The translations under genes were made by a program, and so were the position numbers. This document shows, piece after piece, positions 26,054-35,184 of a stretch of 64,000 nucleotides of DNA. A model generated the notes under the pieces. That model was not told the DNA's origin. It ran no database searches and worked only from the letters and a program-made list of their open reading frames with translations. Numbering within the stretch: position 1 is the stretch's first letter; every line of letters begins with the position of its first letter. The stretch comes from Roseiarcus sp963835885 (GTDB lineage Bacteria; Pseudomonadota; Alphaproteobacteria; Rhizobiales; Beijerinckiaceae): positions 1 through 64,000 of the forward strand of contig CAWIHF010000022.1 of the NCBI GenBank assembly GCA_963835885.1, written 5' to 3'.

Positions 26054-26533
26054 ATGACGACGGCGAAGGGATCGAGAGGGCTTGAATTTGGCGGGGTCGA
26101 GGCCGGCCCGCGGGCGAAGCGCCGCTCGTGGAGCACGGCGGAGCGACAGCGGATCGTGGAGGCGGCTCTGGCGCCGGGCGCTTCGGTTGCGGGCGTGGCG
26201 CGGGCGCACGAGGTCAACGCGAACCTGGTGTTCAAATGGATCCGTCGGTCGCGGGAAGGCTGGCGCGATCGCCGCTGTGCATTGCGGCGGTCGCCCGGGG
26301 CCGACGCGGCCCCGTCGTTCGTCCCCGTTCGTCTTATTGCGCCGGCGCCGACGGCGCTGAGGGATGCGGTCGCCGGGGAGGGCGGCGCGCCGAGCCGGCG
26401 GTGTGATCCGCCGAGCTCCGCGCGGCTCGGGACGATGGAGATTTGCCTTCCCAACGGCGGGCAAGTTCGCATCGAAGGCGGCGTCGACGGCGAGGTCCTG
26501 CGTCTCGTGCTTTCGACGCTGAGCGGTCTGTGA
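26054..26533 (+). CDS. tnpA: IS66 TnpA (accessory protein, HTH)
   Basis: 159 aa. The N-terminal helix-turn-helix of the transposase-8/IS66 OrfA kind is visible in RRSWSTAERQRIVEAAL, GASVAGVARAHEVNANLVFKW. The C-terminal end has MEICLPNGGQVRIEGGVD. Together with TnpB it is required for IS66 transposition. The stop overlaps the tnpB start (TGATG), so the two are translationally coupled. Confidence 0.9.
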   Translation: MTTAKGSRGLEFGGVEAGPRAKRRSWSTAERQRIVEAALAPGASVAGVARAHEVNANLVFKWIRRSREGWRDRRCALRRSPGADAAPSFVPVRLIAPAPTALRDAVAGEGGAPSRRCDPPSSARLGTMEICLPNGGQVRIEGGVDGEVLRLVLSTLSGL

Positions 26534-26886
26534 TGCTGCACGTGGCGCCTGGCGTCAAAGTCTACCTCGCCTGCCAACCCGTCGACATGCGGCGCGGCTT
26601 CGACGGGCTGTCGGCGGAGGTGGCGCGGATTCTCGCCGCCGATCCGTTTTCGGGCGCGGCCTTCGTCTTCCGCGGCAAACGCGGCGACTACGTGAAGATT
26701 TTGACTTGGGACGGCTCCGGTCTGTGTCTGTTCGCCAAGCGGCTGGAGAAGGGCAAGTTCGTCTGGCCGCCGATCGTCGAAGGCGCTCTGCAATTGACGG
26801 CGGCGCAACTGGCTCTGTTGCTGGAAGGCATCGACTGGCGTCGCACCGTGGCGGCGCCGCGGACGGAGCGTCCGAGGATCGCTTGA
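26533..26886 (+). CDS. tnpB: IS66 TnpB (Orf2) accessory protein
   Basis: 117 aa, the normal length. Family motif VKVYLACQPVDMRRGFDGLSA near the N-terminus, then FVFRGKRGDYVKILTWDGSGLCLFAKRLEKGKFVWP and LTAAQLALLLEGIDWRR. The ATG at 26533 overlaps the tnpA stop. It acts with TnpA to support TnpC. Confidence 0.95.
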   Translation: MLHVAPGVKVYLACQPVDMRRGFDGLSAEVARILAADPFSGAAFVFRGKRGDYVKILTWDGSGLCLFAKRLEKGKFVWPPIVEGALQLTAAQLALLLEGIDWRRTVAAPRTERPRIA

Positions 26887-26966
26887 GCGCCCGGACTCGC
26901 CACAAAAATCAGGCGACTCCGAGAGATTGCGGCTGCGCCGGAGGCGCGCTTGTGGTACGAATCGTC

Positions 26967-28592
26967 ATGTCGCTGTCGACGCCTGATTCGCCTCGAGATC
27001 CCGACGATCTGCGCCGCTTGGCGGATGATCTGCAACGCGACGTCGCCTGGCTCAGGGCCGAGGTTCACGCCAAGGCGCTGCTGATCGAGAAGCTGCGCGC
27101 CCAGCTCGCCGTTCTTCGTCGCGCCCGCTACGGCCGCAAGTCGGAGAAGCTCGATGCGCAAGTCGAGCAGCTCGAGCTGTTGATCGACGATATCGAAGCG
27201 GGCGTCGCCGAGACGCTCGCGCGCGCCGGGGTCGCCGAGTTGGAGCAGGACGCGGCCGAGGCGAGCGAGACCGGCGCCTCGTCGAAGAAGAAGCGCAAGC
27301 CTTCGAACCGCGCTCCCTTGCCCGACCATTTGCCGGCGGAGACGGTCGTCCACGAAGCGCCGTGCGTGTGTCCGATCTGCGGCGGCGACAAGTTCGGCCG
27401 GATCGGCGCGGATGAGCGCGAGGTGCTCGAATATGTTCCCTCCCACTTCAAGCGCGTCGTGCACGTGCGGCCGAAGATGAGCTGCCGGGCGTGCGAGACC
27501 GTCGTCCAGGCGCCGATGCCGACGCTGCCGATCGAGAAGGGGCGTCCGGGTCCTGCGTTGCTCGCCCATGTCGTCGTGTCGAAGTTCTGCGATCATCTGC
27601 CGCTGTATCGTCAGGCCGACATCTACGCCCGCAGCGGCGTTGAGATCGACCGTTCGGTCATGGCGGGCTGGATCGGCCGTCTCGCCGGACTGCTCGAACC
27701 CTTGAGCGAGAGGATCGAGCGCCATGTTCGCGCCGGCCTCGCGCTGCATGCCGACGACACGCCGGTCCCGGTGCTCGATCCCGGCAGGGGCAAGACCAAG
27801 ACCGGCCGGTTGTGGACCGTGGTGCGCGACGAGCGCCCGTTCGGCGCGACGACGCCGCCCGCCGCCTTCTATCGGTATTCGCCCGACCGCAAGGCCGAAC
27901 ACGCGCATGCTTTGCTCGCGGGCTGTCGCGGCTTCCTGCATGCCGACGGTTACGCCGGATTCGGCGATCTTTACAAACCCGAGCCGGAGACCGGCGTCCC
28001 CCGCCTGACTGAAGTCGCCTGTTGGGCCCATGCGCGGCGCAAGATCTACGACGTCTTTGTCGAGACGGGCTCGCCCGCCGCGCGCGAGGCGCTGGAAAGG
28101 ATCGCCCGACTGTTCGCCGTCGAGGCCGACATTCGCGGGCGCGGTCCGGCCGAGCGCCGGGAAGTCCGACAGCGACGCTCGGCGCCGATGCTGGCCGACC
28201 TCAAAGCCTTCCTCGACGCGACGCTCGCCAAGATCAGCGGCAAGAGCTCCCTCGCCGTCGCCATCCGCTACGCGACCTCGCGCTGGGTCGCTCTCACCCG
28301 CTTCGTCGATGACGGCCGGCTTGAAATGACCAACAACGCCGCCGAACGCGCCATCCGCCCGCTCGCCCTCGGGCGCAAGAACTATCTCTTCGCCGGCTCC
28401 GACGACGGCGGCCGGCGCGCCGCTATCATGTACACGCTCATCGAGACCGCCCGCCTCAACCGCGTCGATCCGGAGGCGTGGCTCGCCGACGTCATCGCCC
28501 GCATCGCCGATCATCCGATCAATCGCGTCGGCGAACTGCTGCCCTGGAATTGGTCCCCAGTCCCAGCCCTGGCCAAGGCCAAGGCCGCCTGA
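26967..28592 (+). CDS. tnpC: IS66 TnpC transposase
   Basis: 541 aa from ATG 26967; the frame is open upstream but the family start is here. Leucine-zipper region LIEKLRAQLAVLRRARYGRKSEKLD (about 35-60), zinc-finger CPICGG...CRACE, and the DDE catalytic core: LHADDTPVPVLDPG, FLHADGYAGFGDLY, CWAHARRKIYDV, MTNNAAERAIRPLALGRKNY. The C-terminus ends LLPWNW, as in the remnant at 1979-2074. Intact. Confidence 0.95.
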   Translation: MSLSTPDSPRDPDDLRRLADDLQRDVAWLRAEVHAKALLIEKLRAQLAVLRRARYGRKSEKLDAQVEQLELLIDDIEAGVAETLARAGVAELEQDAAEASETGASSKKKRKPSNRAPLPDHLPAETVVHEAPCVCPICGGDKFGRIGADEREVLEYVPSHFKRVVHVRPKMSCRACETVVQAPMPTLPIEKGRPGPALLAHVVVSKFCDHLPLYRQADIYARSGVEIDRSVMAGWIGRLAGLLEPLSERIERHVRAGLALHADDTPVPVLDPGRGKTKTGRLWTVVRDERPFGATTPPAAFYRYSPDRKAEHAHALLAGCRGFLHADGYAGFGDLYKPEPETGVPRLTEVACWAHARRKIYDVFVETGSPAAREALERIARLFAVEADIRGRGPAERREVRQRRSAPMLADLKAFLDATLAKISGKSSLAVAIRYATSRWVALTRFVDDGRLEMTNNAAERAIRPLALGRKNYLFAGSDDGGRRAAIMYTLIETARLNRVDPEAWLADVIARIADHPINRVGELLPWNWSPVPALAKAKAA

Positions 28593-29935
28593 TCAGCCTC
28601 GCGCGGTCATCGCATCACGCTTACGTTTTATGTTGAGTGTCGCCATTTGCTCGTCGGAGATCTTGATGCCCTTGGGATAGGGGTTGGGATCAAGTTCGCA
28701 GCGGATTTTGAGACCGGTTTTCGTCGTGGTGTTTGCGATCAGTTCGATGGCCACGAGGAGGCTGACGAGAGGCATGGCGCGCCAGTTCTGCGTGATGTGG
28801 CAGAACATGCGGTGCTCGATCTTGTTCCACTTCGAGGTCCCCGGCGGATAATGGCAGACCTGGATGATCAGGCCGGTCTCGTCGGCGAGTTGTTGCAGCG
28901 CCACCTTCCATAGCCGTAGGCGCGAGCCGTTGGAGCCTCCGCCATCGGCGGTGATCATAGAGCGTCATCGAGGGATAACGCTCCCGGCCCATCCGATCGA
29001 GCCAGAGGCGAACGCCATTTACGGCGAATTGCCCGGTATCATGGTCGATTCCGAGGCTGACGTAGCCGAGATTGGCGCCGGTGTCGTAGATTCCGTAGGG
29101 GATGAACTTGCCCAGTTCCTTGTCCTCGAAATCGTGGGTGTTGACCTCGATCGGCTGGCCTTGCGGCCCATAGTCGCTGCCGCCGTTCTTGAATTCGCCG
29201 AGCAATTCCTTCTTCTTCGCATCGATCGATATCACCGGCTGATCGGCCGCCTGAAACGCCTCGGCCTTGGCGTTGATATATTCGAACTGAGCGTCGCGAT
29301 CGGGATGTTTGCCGCCTTCCTTGGTCTTGCGGTTGCAATGGCGGCAATATTTCAGTTCCTCCAAGAGTTTGGGAATGGTCGAGGAGCTCACCTTGTGACC
29401 CATCGCCCGAAGCGCCCTCGCCAGCTTGTCGTGGCTCTTGGAGACCCATCGCAACGGCCGCATCGGATCGCCCATCGTCGCGGGCTCGAGCAATCGTTGC
29501 AAGTCCTCCAGAAGCGTCGGGTCCCTCGACGTCAACCGAGGGCTCCCCCCGCCCTTGCGACGCACCTTCCCGGTCAGAGAGCCGGGGTCCCGCAGGTCCT
29601 TCAGACCGCGTCCGATCGTGCTTCGGGCGACCTTCGTCGCACGCGCGGCCGCCGCGATCCCGCCGTAGCCGGCCGCCTTCGCCTCGGCGGCGGCGCTCAA
29701 CCGTCGGCCTCGCTCGTCAAGCGAGGAACGAAGCGCTTCAAATCGGATCCGCAGGGGCAATTCATCTATCATCGCCACGATATAGACGCCGATCTCGAAG
29801 ACAGGAATCCCCCAAACAGCCGGTGCAGGTAAAAAATCCCAAACCCAATTCACCTGTCTCTGGCCGTCGCCTTACCTGAGGGATCATAGACAAAAACGAA
29901 TCGAACATTGTCATTGAGGCGCCGGCGCGATCAAG

Positions 29936-30492
29936 CTGCGGCCAAGAGATCGACGACGCGTTGGATGGCGGCGTCGGCGCGGTGATAGGCGGCTTCGAGC
30001 CGGCTTATGGAAGAACAGGAAGAGGAGGGCGCAAGTTCAAAGGGCATGGCCTCATCGAGCGCGACGGCTCACGCTACGCCTACCCGCAGGTCGTAGCGCA
30101 GCTGGTTGAGACCATAGGTGTTCTGTGAAGATCAAAGGTGTCGAGGACGGCTTGATGGATCTGCCGGGCCGTCCAGCCACCGACCTGAGGGCCGCAATGC
30201 AGGAGGACCTCGAACAGGCGGATGATGCGCGGCTCGTGGATCTTGAGGCCGGGATAACGCACCGCGCCGATCGTGATCGGCTGGGCGAGCGCTGCAGCAG
30301 CGAGAAATCGACATGCACGTTGAGCCACTCGGCCGGGAAGCCGGCGAAGCGGTCGGTGATCGCCTGGAAGGTGGTCCGCACGGCATCGAGATGATTGAGC
30401 CCCTTCCTCAAGAATTTGAGAATTTTGCCAATTTGCCGGCTGAATGCGCCGAAAATTTCTCCGTGACGCCGGGCGGCGCGGTCCCAGGCCAT
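29936..30492 (-). pseudogene. decayed conserved protein with winged-helix domain and internal micro-inversion
   Basis: On the minus strand, pieces in different frames read MAWDRAARRHGEIFGAFSRQ, KGLNHLDAVRTTFQAITDRF, AALAQPITIGAVRYPGLK, VGGWTARQIHQAVLDTF, YGLNQLRYDLR, then ALLFLFFHK and LEAAYHRADAAIQRVVDLL with a stop at about 29936. The expected wing (FKGHGLIERDGSRYAY) is missing from this strand, but is found on the plus strand at 30030-30083, between the last two groups. The gene therefore has frameshifts plus a roughly 55-bp inversion. It is a widespread hypothetical family often near transposons; the function is not known to me. Confidence 0.6.
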
Positions 30493-30513
30493 TAATCAAC
30501 ACACCGCACGCTG

Positions 30514-30886
30514 TTGCACGCTCGTGTGCCGCGAGTGACCTGTCCGACGTGCCGGGTGCGCAAGGTCGCCACGCCGTGGGCTCGGGCGGGCTCCGGGTTC
30601 ACGCTGTTGTTCGAGGCCTACGTGCTGGCGCTGGCCAAGGCGATGCCGATCGCCAACGCGGCCAAGCGGCTTGGCGAGCACGACACGCGCTTGTGGCGGA
30701 TCGTCGAGCATTATGTCTGGCAGGCGGTGGAGAAACTGGACTTGTCTGAGGTGCGGCGCATCGCCGCCGACGAAACCTCGGCGCGCCGCGGCCACGACTA
30801 CATCAGCCTGTTCGTTGACATGGCGCGGCGCAAAGTCGTCTATGTGGCCGACGGCAAGGACGCCGCGACGGTGAAGGAATCTGCCG
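30514..30886 (+). pseudogene. ISL3-family transposase fragment
   Basis: The frame reads RVTCPTCRVRKVATPWAR (zinc-binding Cys pair of ISL3), FEAYVLALAKAMPIANAAKRL, then the first catalytic Asp region RRIAADETSARRGHDYIS and VVYVADGKDAATVKE. Homology stops abruptly at about 30886, where sequence belonging to a minus-strand secreted-protein gene begins. Both the N-terminus and the catalytic C-terminal half are missing. Confidence 0.75.
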
Positions 30887-30968
30887 CCAGCGCGGCGGCG
30901 CTCCACCCGAGCACAAGCGCAACCGCCGCGAAGGTCGCCGTCAGCTTGGCGAAGTTTTGCCGTGGCAT
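30840..30968 (-). pseudogene. truncated secreted-protein gene (signal peptide only)
   Basis: ATG 30968 has GGAGGAAGCC directly upstream, an excellent ribosome binding site. The frame reads MPRQNFAKLTATFAAVALV then GWSAAALAADS, a clear Sec signal peptide, before running into the ISL3 fragment and stopping at 30840. It lies directly downstream of the cytochrome c gene on the same strand. A periplasmic partner of that cytochrome was probably cut off here by the transposon fragment. The identity of the lost protein is unknown. Confidence 0.5.
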
Positions 30969-31030
30969 GGCTTCCTCCTCGATCCGTCGGACGAAGTGTC
31001 GAATCGCGGTTCCGCAACCGGAGATGCCTG

Positions 31031-31354
31031 CTATTGGGGGGGCTTGCCCACGGTGATCGGAACCGCGGCGTAATAGGCGGCGACATTTGCGATGTCGCTA
31101 TCCGAAAGATCCTTGGCGATGCCCGACATCATGTCGTTGCTACGCGCGCCCGATTTGAACAAGCCGAGCTGCAACACCATGTAGTTTTCATTCTGCCCGG
31201 CAAGGCTCGGCGCCTCGGGGATCTTGGAAAGACCGTCCGCGCCATGACAGCTGGCGCAGATTTCCTCGACTTTCGCGCGTCCCGCTTTCATGTCGGCGGC
31301 TTCCGCCGCGGCGAGCGCGGATAGCAACGCCAGGCTCACGGCTGCCGCGCGCAT
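31031..31354 (-). CDS. periplasmic c-type cytochrome (class I)
   Basis: 107 aa. Signal peptide 1-20 (MRAAAVSLALLSALAAAEA), one heme motif CASCHG at about 33-38, and a distal Met ligand in NDMMSGIAKDLSDSDIANVAAYYAA (about 75-99). This is the compact cytochrome c553/cytochrome_CBB3 type that shuttles electrons in the periplasm. The next gene on the strand is the truncated secreted protein at 30968. The upstream side is occupied by the IS1380-type element, so its native promoter may be lost. Confidence 0.88.
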   Translation of the reverse strand: MRAAAVSLALLSALAAAEAADMKAGRAKVEEICASCHGADGLSKIPEAPSLAGQNENYMVLQLGLFKSGARSNDMMSGIAKDLSDSDIANVAAYYAAVPITVGKPPQ

Positions 31355-31446
31355 GGCGGTTTTCTCGAAACTTCAAAGCGCATCGTTTCCTCCTTGCTGC
31401 TCTAAAACATCGCCGCTTCTCAGGCGCCCGCGATCGCGGATCCCTC

Positions 31447-31565
31447 AGTGCGAGGCCGCAGGCCTTGATCAGGTCGAGATACAACGGAAGCCCGGCCAAC
31501 GACGTCAATCCATGGCTGGACGAATCGGCCTCATACTGGAAATCGAGCAGCCCCTGTCCCTGCAT
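31447..31565 (-). pseudogene. inverted N-terminal piece of the IS1380-family transposase
   Basis: From ATG 31565 the minus strand reads MQGQGLLDFQYEAD, SSSHGLTSLAGLPLYLDLIK, then ACGL before it diverges. This is the standard N-terminus of IS1380 transposases. The body of the protein begins on the plus strand at 31656 with GLGGAIQRHVRAAGGQGW. The two join perfectly if the segment between GGCCTCG copies (CGAGGCC about 31451, GGCCTCG about 31663) is flipped. Confidence 0.7.
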
Positions 31566-31655
31566 CGCGCACCCAGTTGGTGATGATTTCCGGTATGAGG
31601 CCAAGACTATCTCCCTGGATTCCGTCAGGGCCAACGGGGAACTTGAATTTTCCTG

Positions 31656-33074
31656 ATGCGGAATTCAGGCCTCGGCGGGGCGATCCAGCGGCATGTTCGG
31701 GCGGCCGGCGGCCAGGGCTGGCTCGACATCCAGATGGTTCTGGCGGTGATTTTCCTGAATCTGTCCGGCGGCGACTGCGTGGAAGACATCGAACGGTTGG
31801 AGCGCGACAGCGGCTTTTCGGCGATCCTGCGGGCGATCGAGAAGGATTTGCTGTCGCGCGCCGAACGGCGGTCGCTGAAAAGCCGCTGGCGGCGCGAGCG
31901 CGAGCGGGCGACGCCCTCGCCGTCGGCGCTGTCGGGCTGGCTGGAACGGTTCGATGATCCAGCTTCGCCCAAGGCGGTCGCGGGGATGGCGTTCATTCCG
32001 GCGGTGACGCAGGCACTGCGCGGTCTCTGGCGGGTGAACCAGGCGCTGCTGGACTTTCTGCAGAAGCGTCAGCCCGCGGCGACGGCGACGCTGGACATGG
32101 ACGCGACGCTGATTGAGACGCACAAGCGCGAGGCGCTGTTTTGCTACAAGAAGTTCAAGGCGTATCAGCCGCTGAACTGCTGGTGGGCGGAGCAGGGCGC
32201 GATGCTCTATTCGGAGTTCCGCGACGGCAACGTGCCCGCCGGACACGAGCAGTTGCGCGTCCTGAAAGAGAGCCTGCGCCATCTGCCGGACAGCGTGAGG
32301 AGGGTCTCGTTGCGTTCGGACACGGCGGCCTATCAGGAAGAGCTGCTGCTCTATTGCGGCGAGGGAAAAGACCCGCGCTTTGGCGTGATCGAGTTCGCGA
32401 TCGGCGCCGACGTGACCGAGGCTTTCCGCGCGGCTGTGCGGACGACGCCCGAGAGCGCGTGGAAGCCGCTGATCCGCAAAACGGACGGCCAGCCGCAACA
32501 GACCGATCAAGAATGGGCCGAGGTCGTCTACGTGCCCAATTGGGCCGGACACAGCCGCAACCGCGCCGATTACCGCTTTCTCGCGATCCGCGAGCCGCTG
32601 CGCCAGCTGGCGCTGGGCGACGAGGCGAAGCTGCCGTTTCCCACCCAGACGTTCGGCCCGAAGGGGGTCTATAAACTGTTCGCCGTCGTGACCAACCGCA
32701 CGGGCGCCGGCGAGGGCGTGATCTGGTGGCTGCGCGAGCGCTGCGGCAAGAGCGAGGAAGTCCATTCGGCGACGAAATCCGACCTGGCGGGCGGACAGAT
32801 GCCCTCTGGGCTGTTCGGCGCCAACGCCGCCTGGTGGGCGCTGACGATCCTGGCGTTCAATCTAAACGCCGCGATGAAGCGTCTCGCGCTGGGCGAGAGA
32901 TGGGCGGCCAAACGCATGAAGGCGCTGCGCTTCCATCTGATCGGCCTGCCCGGACGGGTGGTCAGCCACGCCCGCCAGCTGATCATTCGTCTGGGCGGCG
33001 GGGCCGAAGCGCTGGCCACCCTCCTCGACGTCCGCCAAAGGATCCGGGCGCTGGCGCAAGAACCGGCCGGATGA
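31656..33074 (+). pseudogene. IS1380-family transposase, body separated from its N-terminus
   Basis: 472 codons. DDE transposase of the IS1380/IS4 group: GGQGWLDIQMVLAVIFLNLS, ATLDMDATLIETHKREALF (first Asp), LYSEFRDGNVPAGHE, SLRSDTAAYQEELL (second Asp region), WAGHSRNRADYRFLAIRE, KLFAVVTNR, ERCGKSEEVHSATKSDLAGG (Glu) and NAAWWALTILAFNLNA. Only the first 40-45 residues are missing, because of a local inversion. The ATG at 31656 lies within old terminal-repeat-like DNA (CCTGATGCGGAATTCAGG), so a shortened protein may be made. No right-hand inverted repeat was found after 33074. Confidence 0.8.
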
Positions 33075-33264
33075 GCCCAAACCGCGCGCTGCCGAGCGTC
33101 GACCTGATATCGCGTGGCGTTCCCTGGCGCGGCGACGACGCCCCGCGCCCGCGTCAGGCGAGCCCAACTCGCTCCGGTTGCACGCAGTCATCGCCGGACT
33201 CGCCATGCGTGTCGATGAACGTCAGGAGGTGATCGACCCCTCGGGATTGTGACATTCGAACCCG

Positions 33265-34718
33265 TCAACGACCGCAAAATCGGTCACGCACCGGCGCGCG
33301 CGGTGATTTGTTCGGGAATTGTGGGTGCTGCAGGGCCTTGACAATGGCGTCGGTCATCTTCTTGGCGTCGCCGAACAGCATCAGCGTGTTGTCGCGGAAG
33401 AAGAGCTCGTTCTCGACCCCGGCGTAGCCCCAGCCCATGCCGCGCTTGACGAACAAGACCGTCTTCGCCTTCTCGACGTCGAGGATCGGCATGCCGTAGA
33501 TCGGCGACTTCGGGTCGGTCTTGGCGGCCGGGTTGGTCACGTCGTTCGCGCCGATGACGTAGGCGACGTCCGTCTGGGCGAATTCGTTGTTGATGTCCTC
33601 GAGCTCGAACACCTCGTCATAAGGCACGTTCGCCTCGGCGAGCAGCACGTTCATGTGGCCCGGCATGCGGCCCGCGACCGGATGGATCGCGTATTTGACC
33701 TCGACGCCCTCCTTCTTGAGCAATTCGGCCATCTCCCGCAGCGAATGCTGCGCCTGCGCGACCGCCATGCCGTAGCCGGGCACGATGATGATCTTCGAGG
33801 CGTTCTTCATCATGTAGGCCGCGTCCTCGGCGGACCCCTGCTTGACCGGCCTCGTCTCTTTTCCGGCGACCGCCGCCACCTCGCCGCCGAAGCCGCCGAG
33901 GATGACGGAGACGAACGAGCGGTTCATGCCCTTGCACATGATGTAGGACAGGATCGCGCCCGACGAGCCGACGAGGGCGCCGGTGATGATCAGGGCGAGG
34001 TTGCCGAGGGTGAAGCCGATCCTGCCGCCGCCCAGCCGGAGTAGGAGTTCAGCATCGAGATGACGACCGGCATGTCGGCGCCGCCGATCGGGATGATCAG
34101 CGTCACGCCGAGCGTGAGCGCGACGAGCGCGACCAGCCAGAAGAGGACGGGCGACTGCGTGGCGTAGAAGATCGCGATCAGCACGATGAGGGCGACGCCG
34201 AGGCCGATGTTGATGAGGTGACGCTGCGGCAGCATGATCGGAGCGCCGGACATGCGCCCATCGAGCTTGAGGAAGGCGATGATCGAGCCGGTGAAGGTGA
34301 TCGCGCCGATCGCCTGGCCGAGCGACATCTCGATGATGCTCCCCGGGTGGATGTGCAGCCCCTCGGCGATGCCGAAGGCTTCGGGCGCGTAGAGCGCGCC
34401 GGCGGCGACCAGAACCGCGGCGAGACCGACCAGCGAATGGAACATCGCCACCAGCTGCGGCATCGCCGTCATCTGGATGGTGCGGGCGCGCCAGACGCCG
34501 ATTCCGCCGCCGATCGCGACCGCGACAACGATCAATAGCCACGAGATAAAGCCCGACGGCGGCTTCAGGGCGAGCGTGGTCACGACGGCGATCGCCATGC
34601 CGATCATGCCGAAGCGGTTGCCCTGGCGTGACGTGGCGGGCGAGGAGAGGCCGCGCAAGGCCAGAATGAACAGAATGCCGGCGACGAGATAGAGCAGGGC
34701 GGCGAGGTTGGCGTTCAC
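33265..34718 (-). pseudogene. pntB: NAD(P) transhydrogenase subunit beta, one frameshift
   Basis: The membrane part (34718 to about 34030; MNANLAALLYLVAGILF, about nine hydrophobic helices) and the NADP-binding dIII domain (about 34030-33265; KIIIVPGYGMAVAQAQH, HPVAGRMPGHMNVLLAEA, YVIGANDVTNPAAK, VLFVKRGMGWGYAGVEN) lie in different frames. One missing G near 34020-34030 (GGCGGCAGGATCGGC, where the family has WAAAGIGFTLGN) causes this. Full length would be about 484 aa. PntB couples hydride transfer from NADH to NADP+ with proton import. Third gene of pntA-pntAB-pntB. It may be a base-calling error. Confidence 0.88.
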
Positions 34719-34724
34719 GGTCGC

Positions 34725-35147
34725 TCAGCCCTTCTTCTTGTACATCGCGAGCATGCGCTCGGTGACCAGGAACCCGCCGAATATGTTGACCGAGGCGAGA
34801 ATGAGCGCGATGAAGCCGACCAAGCGCGCGAACATCGAGCCGCTGTCGACCGCAGCGACCCCGACCGAGAGCAGCGCGCCGACGACGATGACCGAAGAAA
34901 TAGCATTGGTTTCGGACATCAGCGGCGTATGCAGCGCCGGCGTCACCGACCAGACGACGTAATATCCGACGAACACGGCGAGGGCGAAGATCGCAAGCCG
35001 GAACACGAAAGGATCGATTGCGCCGCCTGAGGCGGCATGCCCCGCTGCGGCGAGGTGGTCGCTATAGGTTTGAATGGATTGACCCGCTTGTTGGGCGGCG
35101 TCGGCGGCGGCTCTCAGTTTGGCGATTGCGGCGTCGAGGTTGTCCAT
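34725..35147 (-). CDS. pntAB: NAD(P) transhydrogenase subunit alpha part 2
   Basis: 140 aa. Hydrophilic N-terminus with an Ala/Gln helix, then four hydrophobic segments (about 47-65, 66-75, 84-100, 105-125) with GYYVVWSVTPALHTPLMSETNAIS and GFLVTERMLAMYKKKG at the C-terminus. This is the small membrane subunit found where PntA is split, as in Rhodospirillum-type transhydrogenases. It lies 37 bp after pntA and 6 bp before pntB. Confidence 0.95.
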   Translation of the reverse strand: MDNLDAAIAKLRAAADAAQQAGQSIQTYSDHLAAAGHAASGGAIDPFVFRLAIFALAVFVGYYVVWSVTPALHTPLMSETNAISSVIVVGALLSVGVAAVDSGSMFARLVGFIALILASVNIFGGFLVTERMLAMYKKKG

Positions 35148-35184
35148 CCGGCTCTCCGGGGCTTAAGGGGCAGGCCTGTCGGGG

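Larger units (their letters stand above)
25976..28624 (+). mobile_element. IS66-family element with tnpA, tnpB, tnpC
   Basis: 2,649 bp. The ends are GTAAGCGTGATG (25976 onward) and the inverse at 28612-28624, matching the GTAAGCG ends of classical IS66 elements. The 8-bp target duplication GTTTTATG is exact (25968-25975 and 28625-28632). It inserted into the transposase gene of the ISAzo13-type element. All three genes are intact. Confidence 0.95.
25903..29772 (-). pseudogene. ISAzo13-type transposase, frameshifted and split by insertion
   Basis: The N-terminal part (29772 to about 28965) has helix-turn-helix features (AAAARATKVARSTIGRGLKDL) and DDE-type motifs (VISIDAKKKELLGEFKNGG, YVSLGIDHDTGQFAV). 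A frameshift near 28965 separates it from the catalytic continuation LMITADGGGSNGSRLR, CHYPPGTSKWNKIEHRMF. The frame then reaches NIK at the IS66 junction (28625). The last codons lie on the far side at 25975-25903, reading RNSFHPEWNYSISPRR and a stop. Broken in two ways, hence inactive. Confidence 0.82.
25888..29871 (-). mobile_element. ISAzo13-type element split by an IS66 element
   Basis: The outer ends share an imperfect inverted repeat, GGCGACGCCCAAGA at 25888 and the inverse of GGCGACGGCCAGAGA ending at 29871. They are flanked by TTA on both sides (25885-25887, 29872-29874). The three-gene IS66 element 25976-28624 interrupts it near the 3' end of its transposase gene. Removing that insertion joins the transposase C-terminus correctly. 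The exact ends are my reading. Confidence 0.7.

Noticed and set aside
26688..28514. 608-codon open frame on the minus strand
   Set aside because: Antisense of the IS66 TnpC gene, which has clear DDE motifs on the other strand.
24239..29871. A composite transposon formed by the IS66 copies
   Set aside because: The elements have different ends and independent target duplications, showing separate nested insertions and no shared cargo.
33075..33264. Small gene between the IS1380-type transposase and pntB
   Set aside because: No frame has a start with ribosome binding site or recognisable sequence.
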